Source: CAZPKH01 sp964587165
GTDB lineage: Bacteria > Bacteroidota > Bacteroidia > Bacteroidales > Muribaculaceae
Direction: 5' to 3'
NCBI GenBank assembly: GCA_964587165.1
Contig: CAZPKH010000001.1
Span: 87,902 to 151,901 of the forward strand
Length of the DNA: 64,000 bases
Shown: positions 11,205 to 19,841 of the stretch, piece by piece
How positions within the stretch are numbered: the stretch's first letter is position 1
How the letters are laid out: every line of letters begins with the position of its first letter
The notes under the pieces: generated by a model
Databases searched by the model: none
The model's input: only the letters and a program-made list of their open reading frames with translations
Told to the model about the DNA's origin: nothing
Translations under genes and position numbers: made by a program

Positions 11205-12446
11205 ATGAAAAAACTCCTATTCCTCGGCGTTGCCGCTGCAATGGCCATGTCGGCAACAGCCCAGCAGGATGTTGTGAAGAGCGCCAAAAAAGATTTTAAA
11301 GAAGGCGACAACATCTCCAAGCTCATCGAGGCCATGACTCCGGCATTCTCCAACCCGGAAACAGCCAACTCGGCTGAGACCTACTTCATCGTGGGCGACG
11401 CAGGTTTCAAAAACTACGATTATTATCTGAACCTCTATCGCTTGGGGCAGGAGATCGATCAGGCCAATATGGGCCGCTCGCTCGTGCGTGGCTACGAATT
11501 TTTCAACAAAGCCCTTCCCCTCGACTCCGTACCCGACGAGAAAGGCAAAGTAAAACCCAAATACGCTAAAAAGATGCTTGAAGCAATCGCCGACCATCAC
11601 GACGACTTCAACACCGCCGGCGCCATGCTTTGGGGTGCGAAAGATTACCCCGCTGCTTACGAGGCATGGGATATTTATCTGAGCTTGCCCAACGACGCTC
11701 GCCTCGGCAAGAAACGCCCCGCACCGCTTGCCGATACCATCGCTTCGACAATCAGCTTCAATAAAGGTCTTGCTGCATGGCAGGCCGATATGCTCCCCAA
11801 GGCTCTCGATGCTTTCGATCAGGCTATCGCCCTGAACTATGACGATGCACAGATCTTTGAGTATGCCGCAGAAGTCGCTCGCCAGTTAGGCGACCAGGAG
11901 CGTCAGTTCAGCTATGCCCGCAAAGGTTTTGAGGTGACCAAGAACCCTAAATACCTCAGTATGCAGATCAATCACTATCTCGATAAAGAGGATTTTGCCA
12001 CAGCAAAATCACTTCTCGATCAGGCTATCTCTTCGACCGACGACAACCGTCAGAAAGCATACCTCTATGTGCTCAACGGTATCATCGCTGAGCGCACCGA
12101 TCCTGAAGCTGCAAAAGGCAACAATAATGTGATCGACAACTACACTACAGCCACACAGCTTGATCCTACCTACGGCGGTGCATTCTACAACCTCGGCCGT
12201 ATGCAGCTCATCCAGGCTAACGAACTCGACGAGAACAACACCGGCTCGATGAATCAGGCTGAGTACAATGCCTATAAAAAGAGCACTCTGCTTCCGCTTC
12301 TCAACGACGCGGCTGCCAATATGGAGAAAGGCTATGAGCTCGACAACTCTCTCACACCCGCGCTCAACCTGCTCCAGCAGATCTACTATATGCTTGGCGA
12401 CGAGCAGAATCTGCAGCGCATCAAAGCTCTTCAGGAAGCTCTCTGA
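11205..12446 (+). CDS. Secreted tetratricopeptide repeat protein
   Basis: 413 residues with a clear signal peptide (MKKLLFLGVAAAMAMSATAQQ). The rest is almost all alpha helical with TPR-like units, for example around residues 195-225 (AWQADMLPKALDAFDQAIAL), 235-265 and 325-345 (GGAFYNLGRMQLIQANEL). Such proteins usually act as periplasmic or outer-membrane-associated scaffolds; no enzyme motif is seen. It begins 153 bases after gyrA and ends in a strong terminator, so it is probably expressed from its own promoter, though I find no exact -7 match. The function of this particular protein is unknown to me. Confidence 0.8.
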   Translation: MKKLLFLGVAAAMAMSATAQQDVVKSAKKDFKEGDNISKLIEAMTPAFSNPETANSAETYFIVGDAGFKNYDYYLNLYRLGQEIDQANMGRSLVRGYEFFNKALPLDSVPDEKGKVKPKYAKKMLEAIADHHDDFNTAGAMLWGAKDYPAAYEAWDIYLSLPNDARLGKKRPAPLADTIASTISFNKGLAAWQADMLPKALDAFDQAIALNYDDAQIFEYAAEVARQLGDQERQFSYARKGFEVTKNPKYLSMQINHYLDKEDFATAKSLLDQAISSTDDNRQKAYLYVLNGIIAERTDPEAAKGNNNVIDNYTTATQLDPTYGGAFYNLGRMQLIQANELDENNTGSMNQAEYNAYKKSTLLPLLNDAAANMEKGYELDNSLTPALNLLQQIYYMLGDEQNLQRIKALQEAL

Positions 12447-12471
12447 TCCGCTGAAGATAAACCCGAACCTA

Positions 12472-12511
12472 ACACAACAAGCCGTCTCATCATCGAGGCG
12501 GCTTGTTGTGT
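12472..12511 (+). terminator. Terminator-like hairpin after the TPR gene
   Basis: A 17-base-pair stem (ACACAACAAGCCG pairing with CGGCTTGTTGTGT, extended inward by TCTC/GAGG with one wobble) and a short loop, starting 25 bases after the stop codon. The T tract is short (TATTTT). Confidence 0.75.
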
Positions 12512-12549
12512 ATTTTGAGGGTCTACTCAATAAGTGGCATACTATAAAT

Positions 12550-12576
12550 CCCCGCATCCGGGAAAGGGATGCAGGG
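12550..12576 (-). terminator. Terminator-like hairpin after tRNA-Cys
   Basis: On the minus strand CCCTGCATCC pairs with GGATGCGGGG (10 pairs, one wobble) around a 7-base loop, followed by ATTTAT. It begins ten bases beyond the tRNA 3' end. Confidence 0.6.
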
Positions 12577-12585
12577 ACTTGAGAG

Positions 12586-12656
12586 AGGTTCCTAGCAGAA
12601 TCGAACTGCTGTAAACGGTTTTGCAGACCGGCGCCTAACCACTCGGCCAAGGAACC
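12586..12656 (-). tRNA. tRNA-Cys (GCA)
   Basis: The minus strand folds as a cloverleaf: acceptor GGTTCCT with AGGAACC, T arm AGCAG-TTCGATT-CTGCT, and anticodon loop CTGCAAA with anticodon GCA. The discriminator base is U73, a Cys identity element. CCA is not encoded. A matching promoter lies upstream and a hairpin downstream, so the gene is a single transcription unit. Confidence 0.93.
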
Positions 12657-12678
12657 ATTATGTCTTTTTTGACGACCA

Positions 12679-12709
12679 CAAAGGTAAACACATTTTTCGG
12701 ATACTCCAA
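12679..12709 (-). promoter_or_regulatory. Promoter of tRNA-Cys
   Basis: Minus-strand TTG, 20 bases, then TACCTTTG (12679-12686). The -7 box ends 22 bases before the mature tRNA 5' end. It is back to back with the NDH-2 promoter. Confidence 0.7.
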
Positions 12710-12727
12710 ATCTTTACCAAACTTTTT

Positions 12728-12757
12728 TTGATTTATGCTGCAAGCTTGCTAATTTTG
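12728..12757 (+). promoter_or_regulatory. Promoter of NDH-2 gene
   Basis: TTG at 12728-12730, 19 bases, then TAATTTTG at 12750-12757, an exact TAnnTTTG match. The predicted transcript start near 12763 agrees with the ATG at 12807. Confidence 0.65.
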
Positions 12758-12806
12758 CAATGCAAAAGTCTATTTGAGCATCAACAGATATTCGACTCAG
12801 TATTAT

Positions 12807-14072
12807 ATGGAAAAGATTGTAGTAGTAGGAGGAGGGTTTGCCGGACTGAATTTATGCCGCAAGCTCGATCCTAAGAAATACGAGGTATGTCTGGTGGACA
12901 GAAACAATTTCCACTGCTTCCCGCCGCTTTTCTATCAGGTAGCATCATCAAGCCTTGTGCCGGCCAATATCTGCTTCCCGTTCAGGAGCGAGATACGCCG
13001 CATGCGCAATGTTTCGTACCACATGGGGCATGTCAAGAACATTGATCTGCAGCGGCAAACCATCACTACAAGCTACGAGACCTTATCTTACGACAGGTTG
13101 GTGCTTGCTGCGGGATCGGCCAACAATTATTTCGGCATGAAGGGTCTCGAAGAGAATACCTTCGGGATAAAGACCGTGGCACAGGCCACCCAGACGAGAG
13201 ATGAAATACTCGACCGCGTGGAACGCGGAGCTATGTGCGCCGACCGCGAGCGGCGCAGGCAGCTCCTCAGCTTTCTTGTGGTGGGAGGCGGCCCGGCAGG
13301 AGTAGAGATCGCAGGTGCTTTAGGCGAAATGAAAAAGTATATACTCGGCAAAGAGTATCCTGAACTGGCGCCGGAAGATGTGACCATCACTTTGGTAGAA
13401 GGTACTTCGCAGCTCCTCGGGGCGATGAGTGCGAAATCACAGCAGCGCGCCCTCGACGATCTGCGCGAACTGATGGTAAACGTGCGGCTGAACACACTTA
13501 TGAAAGATTATTCGGATAAGTATGTCACGTTTGCCGACGGCCACCGTGAGTATTACGAGACGGTAATATGGACTGCCGGCGTGTGCGGCGAGCCGATGCC
13601 GGGTTTGCCTGCCGAGATCGTCGGACATGGCGGCAGAATACTGGTGGATGAGTACAATCGTGTGCCCGGCTACGAAGATTCGCTATGCGCTATCGGCGAT
13701 ATTGCATTGATGCAGACCGATAAATACCCCAAGGGACACCCCCAGATGGCTCAGCCCGCTATTCAACAGGCGCAGAACCTTGCGCGCAACCTTAACGCGG
13801 GAGAGTTTACACACAAGTTCGAGTATTTTGACAAAGGTTCGATGGCCACTATAGGGAAAAACAAGGCTGTAGCCGACCTCAAGGGATACTCATTCGGAGG
13901 TTTCTTTGCTTGGCTGCTCTGGCTGTTCATACACCTTATCTCGATACTCGGGATGCGCAACAAAATGTCTGTGCTTGCCAACTGGTTCTGGAACTATACG
14001 CTTTCGAGCACCTCGCTGCGGCTGCTTCTACGCCCCCGGGAGTTCCCGCTACGCCGTCATTGGGGCGATTGA
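12807..14072 (+). CDS. ndh: Type II NADH:quinone oxidoreductase (NDH-2)
   Basis: 421 residues from the ATG at 12807; an upstream TTG extension is less likely because it would sit almost on the transcript start. This is a peripheral membrane flavoprotein passing electrons from NADH to quinone without proton pumping. Seen: FAD-binding GGGFAGLNL near the N-terminus, NADH-binding VVGGGPAGVEIAG in the middle, a second FAD motif (CAIGDIAL) and the quinone-site motif AQPAIQQAQN. A hydrophobic C-terminal segment (FFAWLLWLFIHLISIL) and a basic tail anchor it to the membrane. It is monocistronic by spacing. The family is firm; a different electron acceptor is possible. Confidence 0.88.
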   Translation: MEKIVVVGGGFAGLNLCRKLDPKKYEVCLVDRNNFHCFPPLFYQVASSSLVPANICFPFRSEIRRMRNVSYHMGHVKNIDLQRQTITTSYETLSYDRLVLAAGSANNYFGMKGLEENTFGIKTVAQATQTRDEILDRVERGAMCADRERRRQLLSFLVVGGGPAGVEIAGALGEMKKYILGKEYPELAPEDVTITLVEGTSQLLGAMSAKSQQRALDDLRELMVNVRLNTLMKDYSDKYVTFADGHREYYETVIWTAGVCGEPMPGLPAEIVGHGGRILVDEYNRVPGYEDSLCAIGDIALMQTDKYPKGHPQMAQPAIQQAQNLARNLNAGEFTHKFEYFDKGSMATIGKNKAVADLKGYSFGGFFAWLLWLFIHLISILGMRNKMSVLANWFWNYTLSSTSLRLLLRPREFPLRRHWGD

Positions 14073-14128
14073 AATATTATGGGGCGGCCTCTAAAATTCT
14101 AAAATTAACACAATTTCTTAATTAAAAC

Positions 14129-14160
14129 TTGACAAAGGGGTGCTCCGAGTTGTATCTTTG
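14129..14160 (+). promoter_or_regulatory. Promoter of the DUF3098-uppP-truB-queA operon
   Basis: TTG at 14129-14131, 21 bases, then TATCTTTG at 14153-14160. The following leader is about 55 bases. Confidence 0.6.
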
Positions 14161-14220
14161 TGCCCAAATTAGCCGTTTTAGGGTCATAACACATGGCATC
14201 CGGCTATTCTTACTCAAAAT

Positions 14221-14487
14221 ATGGAAGCAAAAAGCAAGCTCGGCAACCTCGAGCCCGAGAGGAGCTCGGACAGAGCGCTGACAAAGATAAATTACATTCT
14301 GATGGCTGTGTGCGGCCTTGTCATCGTGTTAGGCTTCTGCCTGATGGCCGGAGGTGCCACCACCACCGACAGTTTCAACCCCGACATATTCAGCACCCGC
14401 CGTATCATAGTCGGTCCGGCACTTAGTTTTATCGGATTTGTCATGATGGCCTTTGCCATAATGTACCGTCCTAAAAACAAGCAGTGA
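14221..14487 (+). CDS. DUF3098 small membrane protein
   Basis: 88 residues with two predicted membrane helices (about residues 27-45 and 60-82) and the family signature GGATTTDSFNPDIFSTRR between them. The function is unknown. It precedes uppP by two bases after its stop codon, and I recall this pairing in Bacteroidetes genomes, where an ftsX-like gene is often further upstream; none is present here. A role in the envelope is inferred only from position. An overlapping ORF in another frame from 14193 is a shadow. Confidence 0.82.
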   Translation: MEAKSKLGNLEPERSSDRALTKINYILMAVCGLVIVLGFCLMAGGATTTDSFNPDIFSTRRIIVGPALSFIGFVMMAFAIMYRPKNKQ

Positions 14488-14489
14488 TC

Positions 14490-15341
14490 ATGGAAACCCT
14501 TAACGCACTGCTGATGGGCATTGTCCAGGGACTTGCCGAATATCTCCCCATCAGCTCAAGCGGCCATCTCGAGATATGCCACCAACTGCTTGGCCTCGAC
14601 ACAGAGGGCGCCGAGTCGCTTCAGTTTGATCTGATGCTGCATGTGGCCACTGTGCTTAGCACGATTGTGGTGCTTTGGCGCGAATTTTTGCCGCTCTGCC
14701 GCTCGTTTTTCACTTTTCGTCGTGACAGCAACTTCTACTATGTGTGCAAGCTGCTTCTTTCGGCAATCCCCGTGGGCATCGTAGGCCTTTGCTTCAAAGA
14801 TCAGATAGAGGGACTCTATGGTGGCAACCTGCTCGTTGTAGGTATCTGCCTCATCGCCACCTCTGCACTGTTGGCTTTTGCCTACTTCACGCGCACACGC
14901 GCTGAGCTTCGCTCACCTCGAGGAGCTGCCGGCGAGATCGGTCATAAGATTTCGTGGATGGATGCTTTTGTGATCGGCATAGCTCAGGCTGTAGCCGTTC
15001 TTCCCGGCTTAAGCCGCTCGGGCTCGACTATCGCTACCGGCATCCTGCTCGGAGACCGTCGTGCCGACCTGGCACGCTTCTCCTTTTTCATGGTGATAAT
15101 TCCCATACTCGGCGAAGCTCTTCTCGACCTGATAAAGATTATCAAACCCGCCGCCGATGCAGCTCAGACGGCTCAGATGGGTGTCATGCCGATGATTGTA
15201 GGATTTTTGGCCGCATTTATCGTAGGATGTGCCGCCTGCAAATGGATGATCGAACTGGTAAAACGCGGTAAGATGATTTGGTTTGCACTCTATTGCGTGA
15301 TCGTAGGTACGGTGTGCATTCTTTCACAAACAGTATTCTGA
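14490..15341 (+). CDS. uppP: Undecaprenyl-diphosphatase (UppP/BacA)
   Basis: 283 residues. This integral membrane enzyme removes a phosphate from undecaprenyl diphosphate, regenerating the lipid carrier for peptidoglycan and other surface glycans; extra copies give bacitracin resistance. Seen: the first catalytic motif QGLAEYLPISSSGHLE near the N-terminus and the second, GLSRSGSTIATGI, around residue 170, plus about eight hydrophobic helices. The ATG at 14490 is preferred to the GTG two codons earlier, which overlaps the preceding gene. It is followed by truB after two bases. Confidence 0.95.
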   Translation: METLNALLMGIVQGLAEYLPISSSGHLEICHQLLGLDTEGAESLQFDLMLHVATVLSTIVVLWREFLPLCRSFFTFRRDSNFYYVCKLLLSAIPVGIVGLCFKDQIEGLYGGNLLVVGICLIATSALLAFAYFTRTRAELRSPRGAAGEIGHKISWMDAFVIGIAQAVAVLPGLSRSGSTIATGILLGDRRADLARFSFFMVIIPILGEALLDLIKIIKPAADAAQTAQMGVMPMIVGFLAAFIVGCAACKWMIELVKRGKMIWFALYCVIVGTVCILSQTVF

Positions 15342-15343
15342 CC

Positions 15344-16114
15344 GTGGATTTCATCACCGGAGAAACATTACTCATAGACAAACCCAAAGGGTGGACTTCG
15401 TTTGATGCGGTGAAGCGTCTTCGCTCCGTAGTGCAGCGTCGCACCGGTGTGCGCAAGCTCAAAGTCGGGCATGCCGGCACTCTCGACCCCTTGGCCACAG
15501 GCGTAATGATTATAGTGACCGGCCGGCGCACCAAGCTCATAGAGCAGCTTCAGAGCGGAGTGAAAGAGTATGTTGCCGATCTGGTCGTCGGCGCATCGAC
15601 TGCAAGCCACGATCTGGAAAAACCGATAGACTCCTGGCATCCTACAGATCATATTACCGACACGCTGATTGAGCAGGTGATAGAGCGCTTTCACGGAGTG
15701 ATAGAGCAGATACCGCCGGCCTTCTCGGCGTGCAAAGTAGACGGTCGGCGTGCCTATAAGATAGCCCGCACCGGAGGTGATCCGGGACTCAAACCCAAAA
15801 CATTGGTGATCGACGAGATCGAAATCCTCTCGGTTGATCGCGAGCCTCGCCCGGCGCAGGCTCCGGCCGAAGCGACCGGGCCGCAGATCCGGATCAGGCT
15901 GCGTATAGTGTGCAGCAAAGGCACTTATATCCGCGCTTTGGCACGCGATATAGGGCTTGCTCTGGATTCGGCGGCATACCTCGCCGAGCTGCGGCGTACG
16001 CGCGTAGGCGATGTCACGGTGGGTGAGTGCCTCACCATAGACCAAGCCACCGAAATGCTTGCCGAATGCTCAATAGAGTACCCCGAAGGGTATCAGGCAC
16101 CACAGAATCAATAA
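15344..16114 (+). CDS. truB: tRNA pseudouridine55 synthase
   Basis: 256 residues. It makes pseudouridine at position 55 in the T arm of tRNAs. Seen: LLIDKPKGWTSFDAV at the N-terminus, the catalytic Asp in GHAGTLDPLATGV, and later KVDGRRAYKIAR and KGTYIRALARDIG, all classic TruB motifs. A GTG at 15344, two bases after the uppP stop, is the most natural start; the longer upstream reading would overlap uppP by more than 60 bases. It belongs to the DUF3098-uppP-truB-queA operon. Confidence 0.94.
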   Translation: MDFITGETLLIDKPKGWTSFDAVKRLRSVVQRRTGVRKLKVGHAGTLDPLATGVMIIVTGRRTKLIEQLQSGVKEYVADLVVGASTASHDLEKPIDSWHPTDHITDTLIEQVIERFHGVIEQIPPAFSACKVDGRRAYKIARTGGDPGLKPKTLVIDEIEILSVDREPRPAQAPAEATGPQIRIRLRIVCSKGTYIRALARDIGLALDSAAYLAELRRTRVGDVTVGECLTIDQATEMLAECSIEYPEGYQAPQNQ

Positions 16115-16142
16115 ACAAAAATTACCCTAAACAGAGATACAA

Positions 16143-17192
16143 ATGAAGCTCTCGAAATTTGACTTCAAACTCCCTTCCGACCTGATTGCACAGTACCCGG
16201 CCGAGCGCCGCGACGAGTCTCGACTGATGGTGATGCACCGTAGCGACGGCGAGATCGAGCATAAGGTATTCAAAGAGATAATCAACTACTTTGACGAAGG
16301 CGACCTGATGCTTTTCAACAACACCCGTGTTTTCCCCGCACGCCTGGATGGGAATAAAGAGCGCACCGGGGCACGCATAGAGGTCTTTCTGCTCAGAGAG
16401 CTCAACGAGGAGAACAAGCTGTGGGATGTGCTCGTTGACCCGGCTCGCAAGATACGCATCGGCAATAAGCTATATTTCAGCGACGACGACTCTATGGTGG
16501 CCGAAGTGATCGACAACACCACCTCCCGCGGCCGCACGCTCCGTTTTCTGTACGACGGTTCACACGAAGATTTCAAGAAAGCGCTCTACGCATTAGGCAA
16601 GGTGCCCTTGCCTGCATACATTCAGCGTGAGCCTGAGGCAGAAGATGCAGAGCGTTATCAGACAATCTTCGCCACCGAGGAGGGAGCCGTAGTAGCTCCG
16701 GCAGCCGGCGCTCATTTCTCGCGCGAACTGCTCAAGCGCATGGAGATAAAAGGGATAGAACGAGACTTTATCACCGTACATTCCGGTTTAGGCAACTTCC
16801 GTGAGATAGACGTTGAAGATCTCACAAAGCACCGTATGGACTCCGAGCAGCTTGAAGTGACTCCCGAAGTCGTTGCACACGTAAACGCCACCAAAGATGC
16901 CGGCCATCGCGTCTGTGCCGTGGGTACCTCAGTGCTCCGCGGTATTGCCACTGCAGTGTCGATGGGTGGCCATATCAAGGCTTACAGCGGCTGGACCAAC
17001 AAATTCATATTCCCTCCGTACGACTTTACGGTGACCGATGCTCTTGTGTCAAACTTCCACATGCCCAAATCTACGATGCTGATGATGGAAGCTGCATTCG
17101 GAGGGTTTGAGAACGTGATGCACGCTTACGAGATCGCCGTAGAAGAGAAGTATCGCTTCGGAGCATACGGCGACGCGCTGCTTATAGTCTGA
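16143..17192 (+). CDS. queA: S-adenosylmethionine:tRNA ribosyltransferase-isomerase
   Basis: 349 residues. It transfers and rearranges the ribosyl part of AdoMet onto 7-aminomethyl-7-deazaguanine in tRNA to make epoxyqueuosine. Seen: the start KLSKFDFKLPSDLIAQYPAE, then LFNNTRVFPARL, the central AAPAAGAHFS-type motif (VAPAAGAHFSRELL) and a C-terminal NKFIFPPYDF. Full length. The gene ends with TGATG, the stop sharing its A with the next ATG, so translation of the following IMPACT gene is probably coupled. Other queuosine genes are not in the window. Confidence 0.95.
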   Translation: MKLSKFDFKLPSDLIAQYPAERRDESRLMVMHRSDGEIEHKVFKEIINYFDEGDLMLFNNTRVFPARLDGNKERTGARIEVFLLRELNEENKLWDVLVDPARKIRIGNKLYFSDDDSMVAEVIDNTTSRGRTLRFLYDGSHEDFKKALYALGKVPLPAYIQREPEAEDAERYQTIFATEEGAVVAPAAGAHFSRELLKRMEIKGIERDFITVHSGLGNFREIDVEDLTKHRMDSEQLEVTPEVVAHVNATKDAGHRVCAVGTSVLRGIATAVSMGGHIKAYSGWTNKFIFPPYDFTVTDALVSNFHMPKSTMLMMEAAFGGFENVMHAYEIAVEEKYRFGAYGDALLIV

Positions 17193-17776
17193 TGGGAGGA
17201 GCGGAAGATTCAGCCACATATCTCACCATTGCTCACCCGGGCGAAGGCAAGTATGTGGAGAAAATGAGCCGTTTCCTGTCCTTCGCACTCCCCGCTACGA
17301 CACCGGACGAAGCCAAGAGTGCGATAGCCGAATACACAAACCGCTATCACGATGCACGACATGTGTGCTGGGGGTATGTGTTGGGACCGGAGCGCGACAT
17401 CAGGCAGTCGAGCGACAACGGCGAGCCCTCGGGCACAGCCGGGCGTCCGATACTCGGTGCGATCGACTCGGCCTGGGTGACAGATGTCGTGGTGATTGTA
17501 GTGAGATACTTCGGCGGCATTAAGCTCGGCACAGGGGGGCTCGTGGTAGCCTACCGCGAAGCGGCCCGGCTAGCCCTCGCAGAGGCGGGAAGTGAAGAGC
17601 GCCGACAGCTTGCCACTATAAAACTGCGCTTTGCATATCTCGACATGAACAATGTGATGCGCCTTGTCAAGCGCCCCGGCATTAAGGTGCTCAACCAGCA
17701 GTTCGACAATACGTGCATTATGGATATTTCGGTGCCTGTCGATATGATCGAGCCGTTTGCCCCCTATCTGGACTGA
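17192..17776 (+). CDS. IMPACT/YigZ family protein
   Basis: 194 residues. The family is defined by an N-terminal UPF0029 domain seen here as DARHVCWGYVLG, SSDNGEPSGTAGRPIL and VRYFGGIKLGTGGLVVAY (residues 50-125), followed by a ferredoxin-like C-terminal half. The bacterial role is not settled; eukaryotic IMPACT regulates translation through GCN2. It is the last gene of the operon, overlapping queA by one base. Its 3' end overlaps convergent coaE by 13 bases, so there is no room for a terminator between them. Confidence 0.88.
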   Translation: MGGAEDSATYLTIAHPGEGKYVEKMSRFLSFALPATTPDEAKSAIAEYTNRYHDARHVCWGYVLGPERDIRQSSDNGEPSGTAGRPILGAIDSAWVTDVVVIVVRYFGGIKLGTGGLVVAYREAARLALAEAGSEERRQLATIKLRFAYLDMNNVMRLVKRPGIKVLNQQFDNTCIMDISVPVDMIEPFAPYLD

Positions 17777-18399
17777 TCGTAAAGTGTAAGGAGGCTCTCG
17801 ATTTGCGGGAGTACAGGGAGCAAGCCGTCGTTGACAATGATGTCTGTTTTAATTCCGGCGTCGACCGTCGGCGCGATCTCAGTACGGGTTTGAGAGGATA
17901 TGCGTGCCTTTATGTCGTCCGCAGTTAGCCCGCTGCGTTGCTTCACCCGCTCTATGCGCACGCTCTCAGGAGCCGTCACCTCCCAGATGCCGTCCACCAT
18001 CTTATAGAGCCCGGAGGAGTAGGGGATAGCCGTCTCGACAAACAGTATGTGGGCTTGCTGAAGGGTAAACCAGCGCTCAAGATCCTCTCTCACTGCCTTA
18101 TGAACAATATTATTAAGGCACGAAAGCGCTTCAGCATCGGCGAATACCCGCGCACTCAGTCGACCGCGATGCAAGCTGCCGTCGGGGCATAAGCAATCAT
18201 TGCCGATACCCTCGGCTATAGCCCGGATGATTGACGGATTAGAGTCCATAAGCCGCTTAGCGCGGCTATCACAGTCGTACACCGGATATCTCATAGCGAG
18301 AAGCATCCGGGAGACAATGCTTTTCCCTGCACCAATACCCCCGGTTATCGCAACACGAAGATTGCCTGCCGTCTCTGCGCCGCTTTTTACTGCCCGCAT
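17764..18399 (-). CDS. coaE: Dephospho-CoA kinase
   Basis: 211 residues. It catalyses the last step of coenzyme A synthesis, phosphorylating the 3' hydroxyl of dephospho-CoA. The P-loop is GGIGAGKS (residues 20-27), followed by PVYDCDSRAKRLMD and a lid-like region with HILFVETAIPYSSGL. Length matches the family. It is the last gene of the nusB-yajC-ybbR-coaE operon, starting one base after the ybbR stop. The N-terminus has about 14 extra residues before the beta strand leading to the P-loop, so a start further in cannot be excluded. Confidence 0.93.
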   Translation of the reverse strand: MRAVKSGAETAGNLRVAITGGIGAGKSIVSRMLLAMRYPVYDCDSRAKRLMDSNPSIIRAIAEGIGNDCLCPDGSLHRGRLSARVFADAEALSCLNNIVHKAVREDLERWFTLQQAHILFVETAIPYSSGLYKMVDGIWEVTAPESVRIERVKQRSGLTADDIKARISSQTRTEIAPTVDAGIKTDIIVNDGLLPVLPQIESLLTLYDQSR

Positions 18400-18400
18400 A

Positions 18401-19390
18401 TCATCGTTCTATCAGATACTCCACACTGTCGGGAGTAAACGTGACGTTGTGAAACTCGTCGGGGTACGACGACAGTCTCAAAGGCACCTTATCGCCGGGG
18501 AGATATGTATCGGTATAATCGACGTAAGCCACACCCGAAAAATTATCGCCGAACGAGCTTATCGGCACAAGATAGTTCACATCTATCTTTGACGGGAAGG
18601 TGATAACACGCTCACCTTTGGGCACACCGCGCACCTCGATCATCAGCGGCGCCTTCTTGGCTATCAGCGGTTCTACCGGAATCATCACCTTGACTTTTGA
18701 CGGCGATATTCTCATCCCTGCCACCGGTTGAAATGCTACCTCAGTATAGGTAGTGTCTTTCAGGCCGGTGAGAGTGATAGTCTCAGTCTCTATCACCTGC
18801 AGTGTGGGAGGAATACGCTTGGGTGAATAAACCGTCACTGAGTCGAACGCCGGCTTAAGAGCACCGCTTACAATACACTGAAGATCGGTGCGCAGATCGG
18901 CATTGACATGGATTTTGATCCTTTTCCCGGGCATCGATGTACACATCAGCATGATACTGTCGGGGCGAACACTCGCAATGGTGACACCCGCTCCGAAATA
19001 ATCGCGCAGGCGAGCTTCGAGCTTTGCACGCGAAAGTGCGAATTTGGGCGACTGAGATGTCTTCTGCATCGCATATACCCTGTAGTCGAGGTGAAGCGTA
19101 GGCACGTCGCCCCAACTGAAACGCAGCAGCTGAGCTCCTTTAGCGCGCACACTGACATTGATCGAGGCCGGAGGATCGGTGATCACCGTCACCGAATCCG
19201 GCACGTTATCGATCTGCAGCGGAATGTCGTAATCTTTCTGGACCTCGGAGTCAAGCGACAGCATCATCCAGAAAGCAAACGCCACCAGCACGAAAAGCAG
19301 ATACAGCATCAGATTTTTGCCCGTCGACGAGCGCATAGCCTCCCGCAGTCGGGTAGCTATGTTCCTGGGCTTGGTGCTGTCCGGCTCCAT
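18401..19390 (-). CDS. YbbR-domain membrane protein
   Basis: 329 residues: a cytoplasmic N-terminus rich in basic residues, one membrane helix (about residues 27-48, LMLYLLFVLVAFAFWMML) and an extracytoplasmic region of repeated YbbR-like beta modules. In Firmicutes the YbbR protein CdaR regulates the diadenylate cyclase; no cyclase is adjacent here, so that role is not supported. Position between yajC and coaE is the standard Bacteroidetes arrangement. Function unknown. Confidence 0.85.
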   Translation of the reverse strand: MEPDSTKPRNIATRLREAMRSSTGKNLMLYLLFVLVAFAFWMMLSLDSEVQKDYDIPLQIDNVPDSVTVITDPPASINVSVRAKGAQLLRFSWGDVPTLHLDYRVYAMQKTSQSPKFALSRAKLEARLRDYFGAGVTIASVRPDSIMLMCTSMPGKRIKIHVNADLRTDLQCIVSGALKPAFDSVTVYSPKRIPPTLQVIETETITLTGLKDTTYTEVAFQPVAGMRISPSKVKVMIPVEPLIAKKAPLMIEVRGVPKGERVITFPSKIDVNYLVPISSFGDNFSGVAYVDYTDTYLPGDKVPLRLSSYPDEFHNVTFTPDSVEYLIER

Positions 19391-19440
19391 GTGGTAGCGA
19401 GTATGACAGAGAGGTGAATAAGAACCGCTCGGAGGGACGA

Positions 19441-19773
19441 TTATTTCTTAACGGCAGTGTTGTCGGCTGACTCCTGAGCATCGGCTGCCGAGGGATAAAC
19501 CGAACCTTTATCAATGGTGATGGCAACGCCATTAGCAATTTCAATGACGAAAGCTGTGTCTTTCACCTGTTTCACCTTGCCGTGTATACCACCGGCAGTG
19601 ATAATGCGGTCGCCGGCTTTGATGGCTTCGCGGAATTTACGGATCTCTTTCTGTTTCTTCTGCTGCGGGCGGATCATGAAAAGCCAGAAGATCACTACGA
19701 GAGCGATTATCATTATGATGTTCATCATGCCGTTGCCCGGCTGATCCTGAAGGAGTACGAGATTGAAAAGCAT
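19441..19773 (-). CDS. yajC: Preprotein translocase auxiliary subunit YajC
   Basis: 110 residues. YajC associates with SecDF and the SecYEG channel in the inner membrane. Seen: a single helix (MMNIIMIIALVVIFWLFMI) followed at once by RPQQKKQKE and the conserved LKAGDRVVT-type motif (AIKAGDRIITAGGIHG). It lies 68 bases after nusB and 50 bases before ybbR in the same direction. Confidence 0.95.
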   Translation of the reverse strand: MLFNLVLLQDQPGNGMMNIIMIIALVVIFWLFMIRPQQKKQKEIRKFREAIKAGDRIITAGGIHGKVKQVKDTAFVIEIANGVAITIDKGSVYPSAADAQESADNTAVKK

Positions 19774-19841
19774 TGTATTGTGATTTAGAATTAATATTAA
19801 AAAGTAGATTTTAAGGCATTCGTATTTTGCAGGGAAACGAC

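Noticed and set aside
14193..14426. 77-residue ORF before uppP
   Set aside because: It overlaps the DUF3098 gene in another frame; its product is Arg/Ser/His rich and has no family features.
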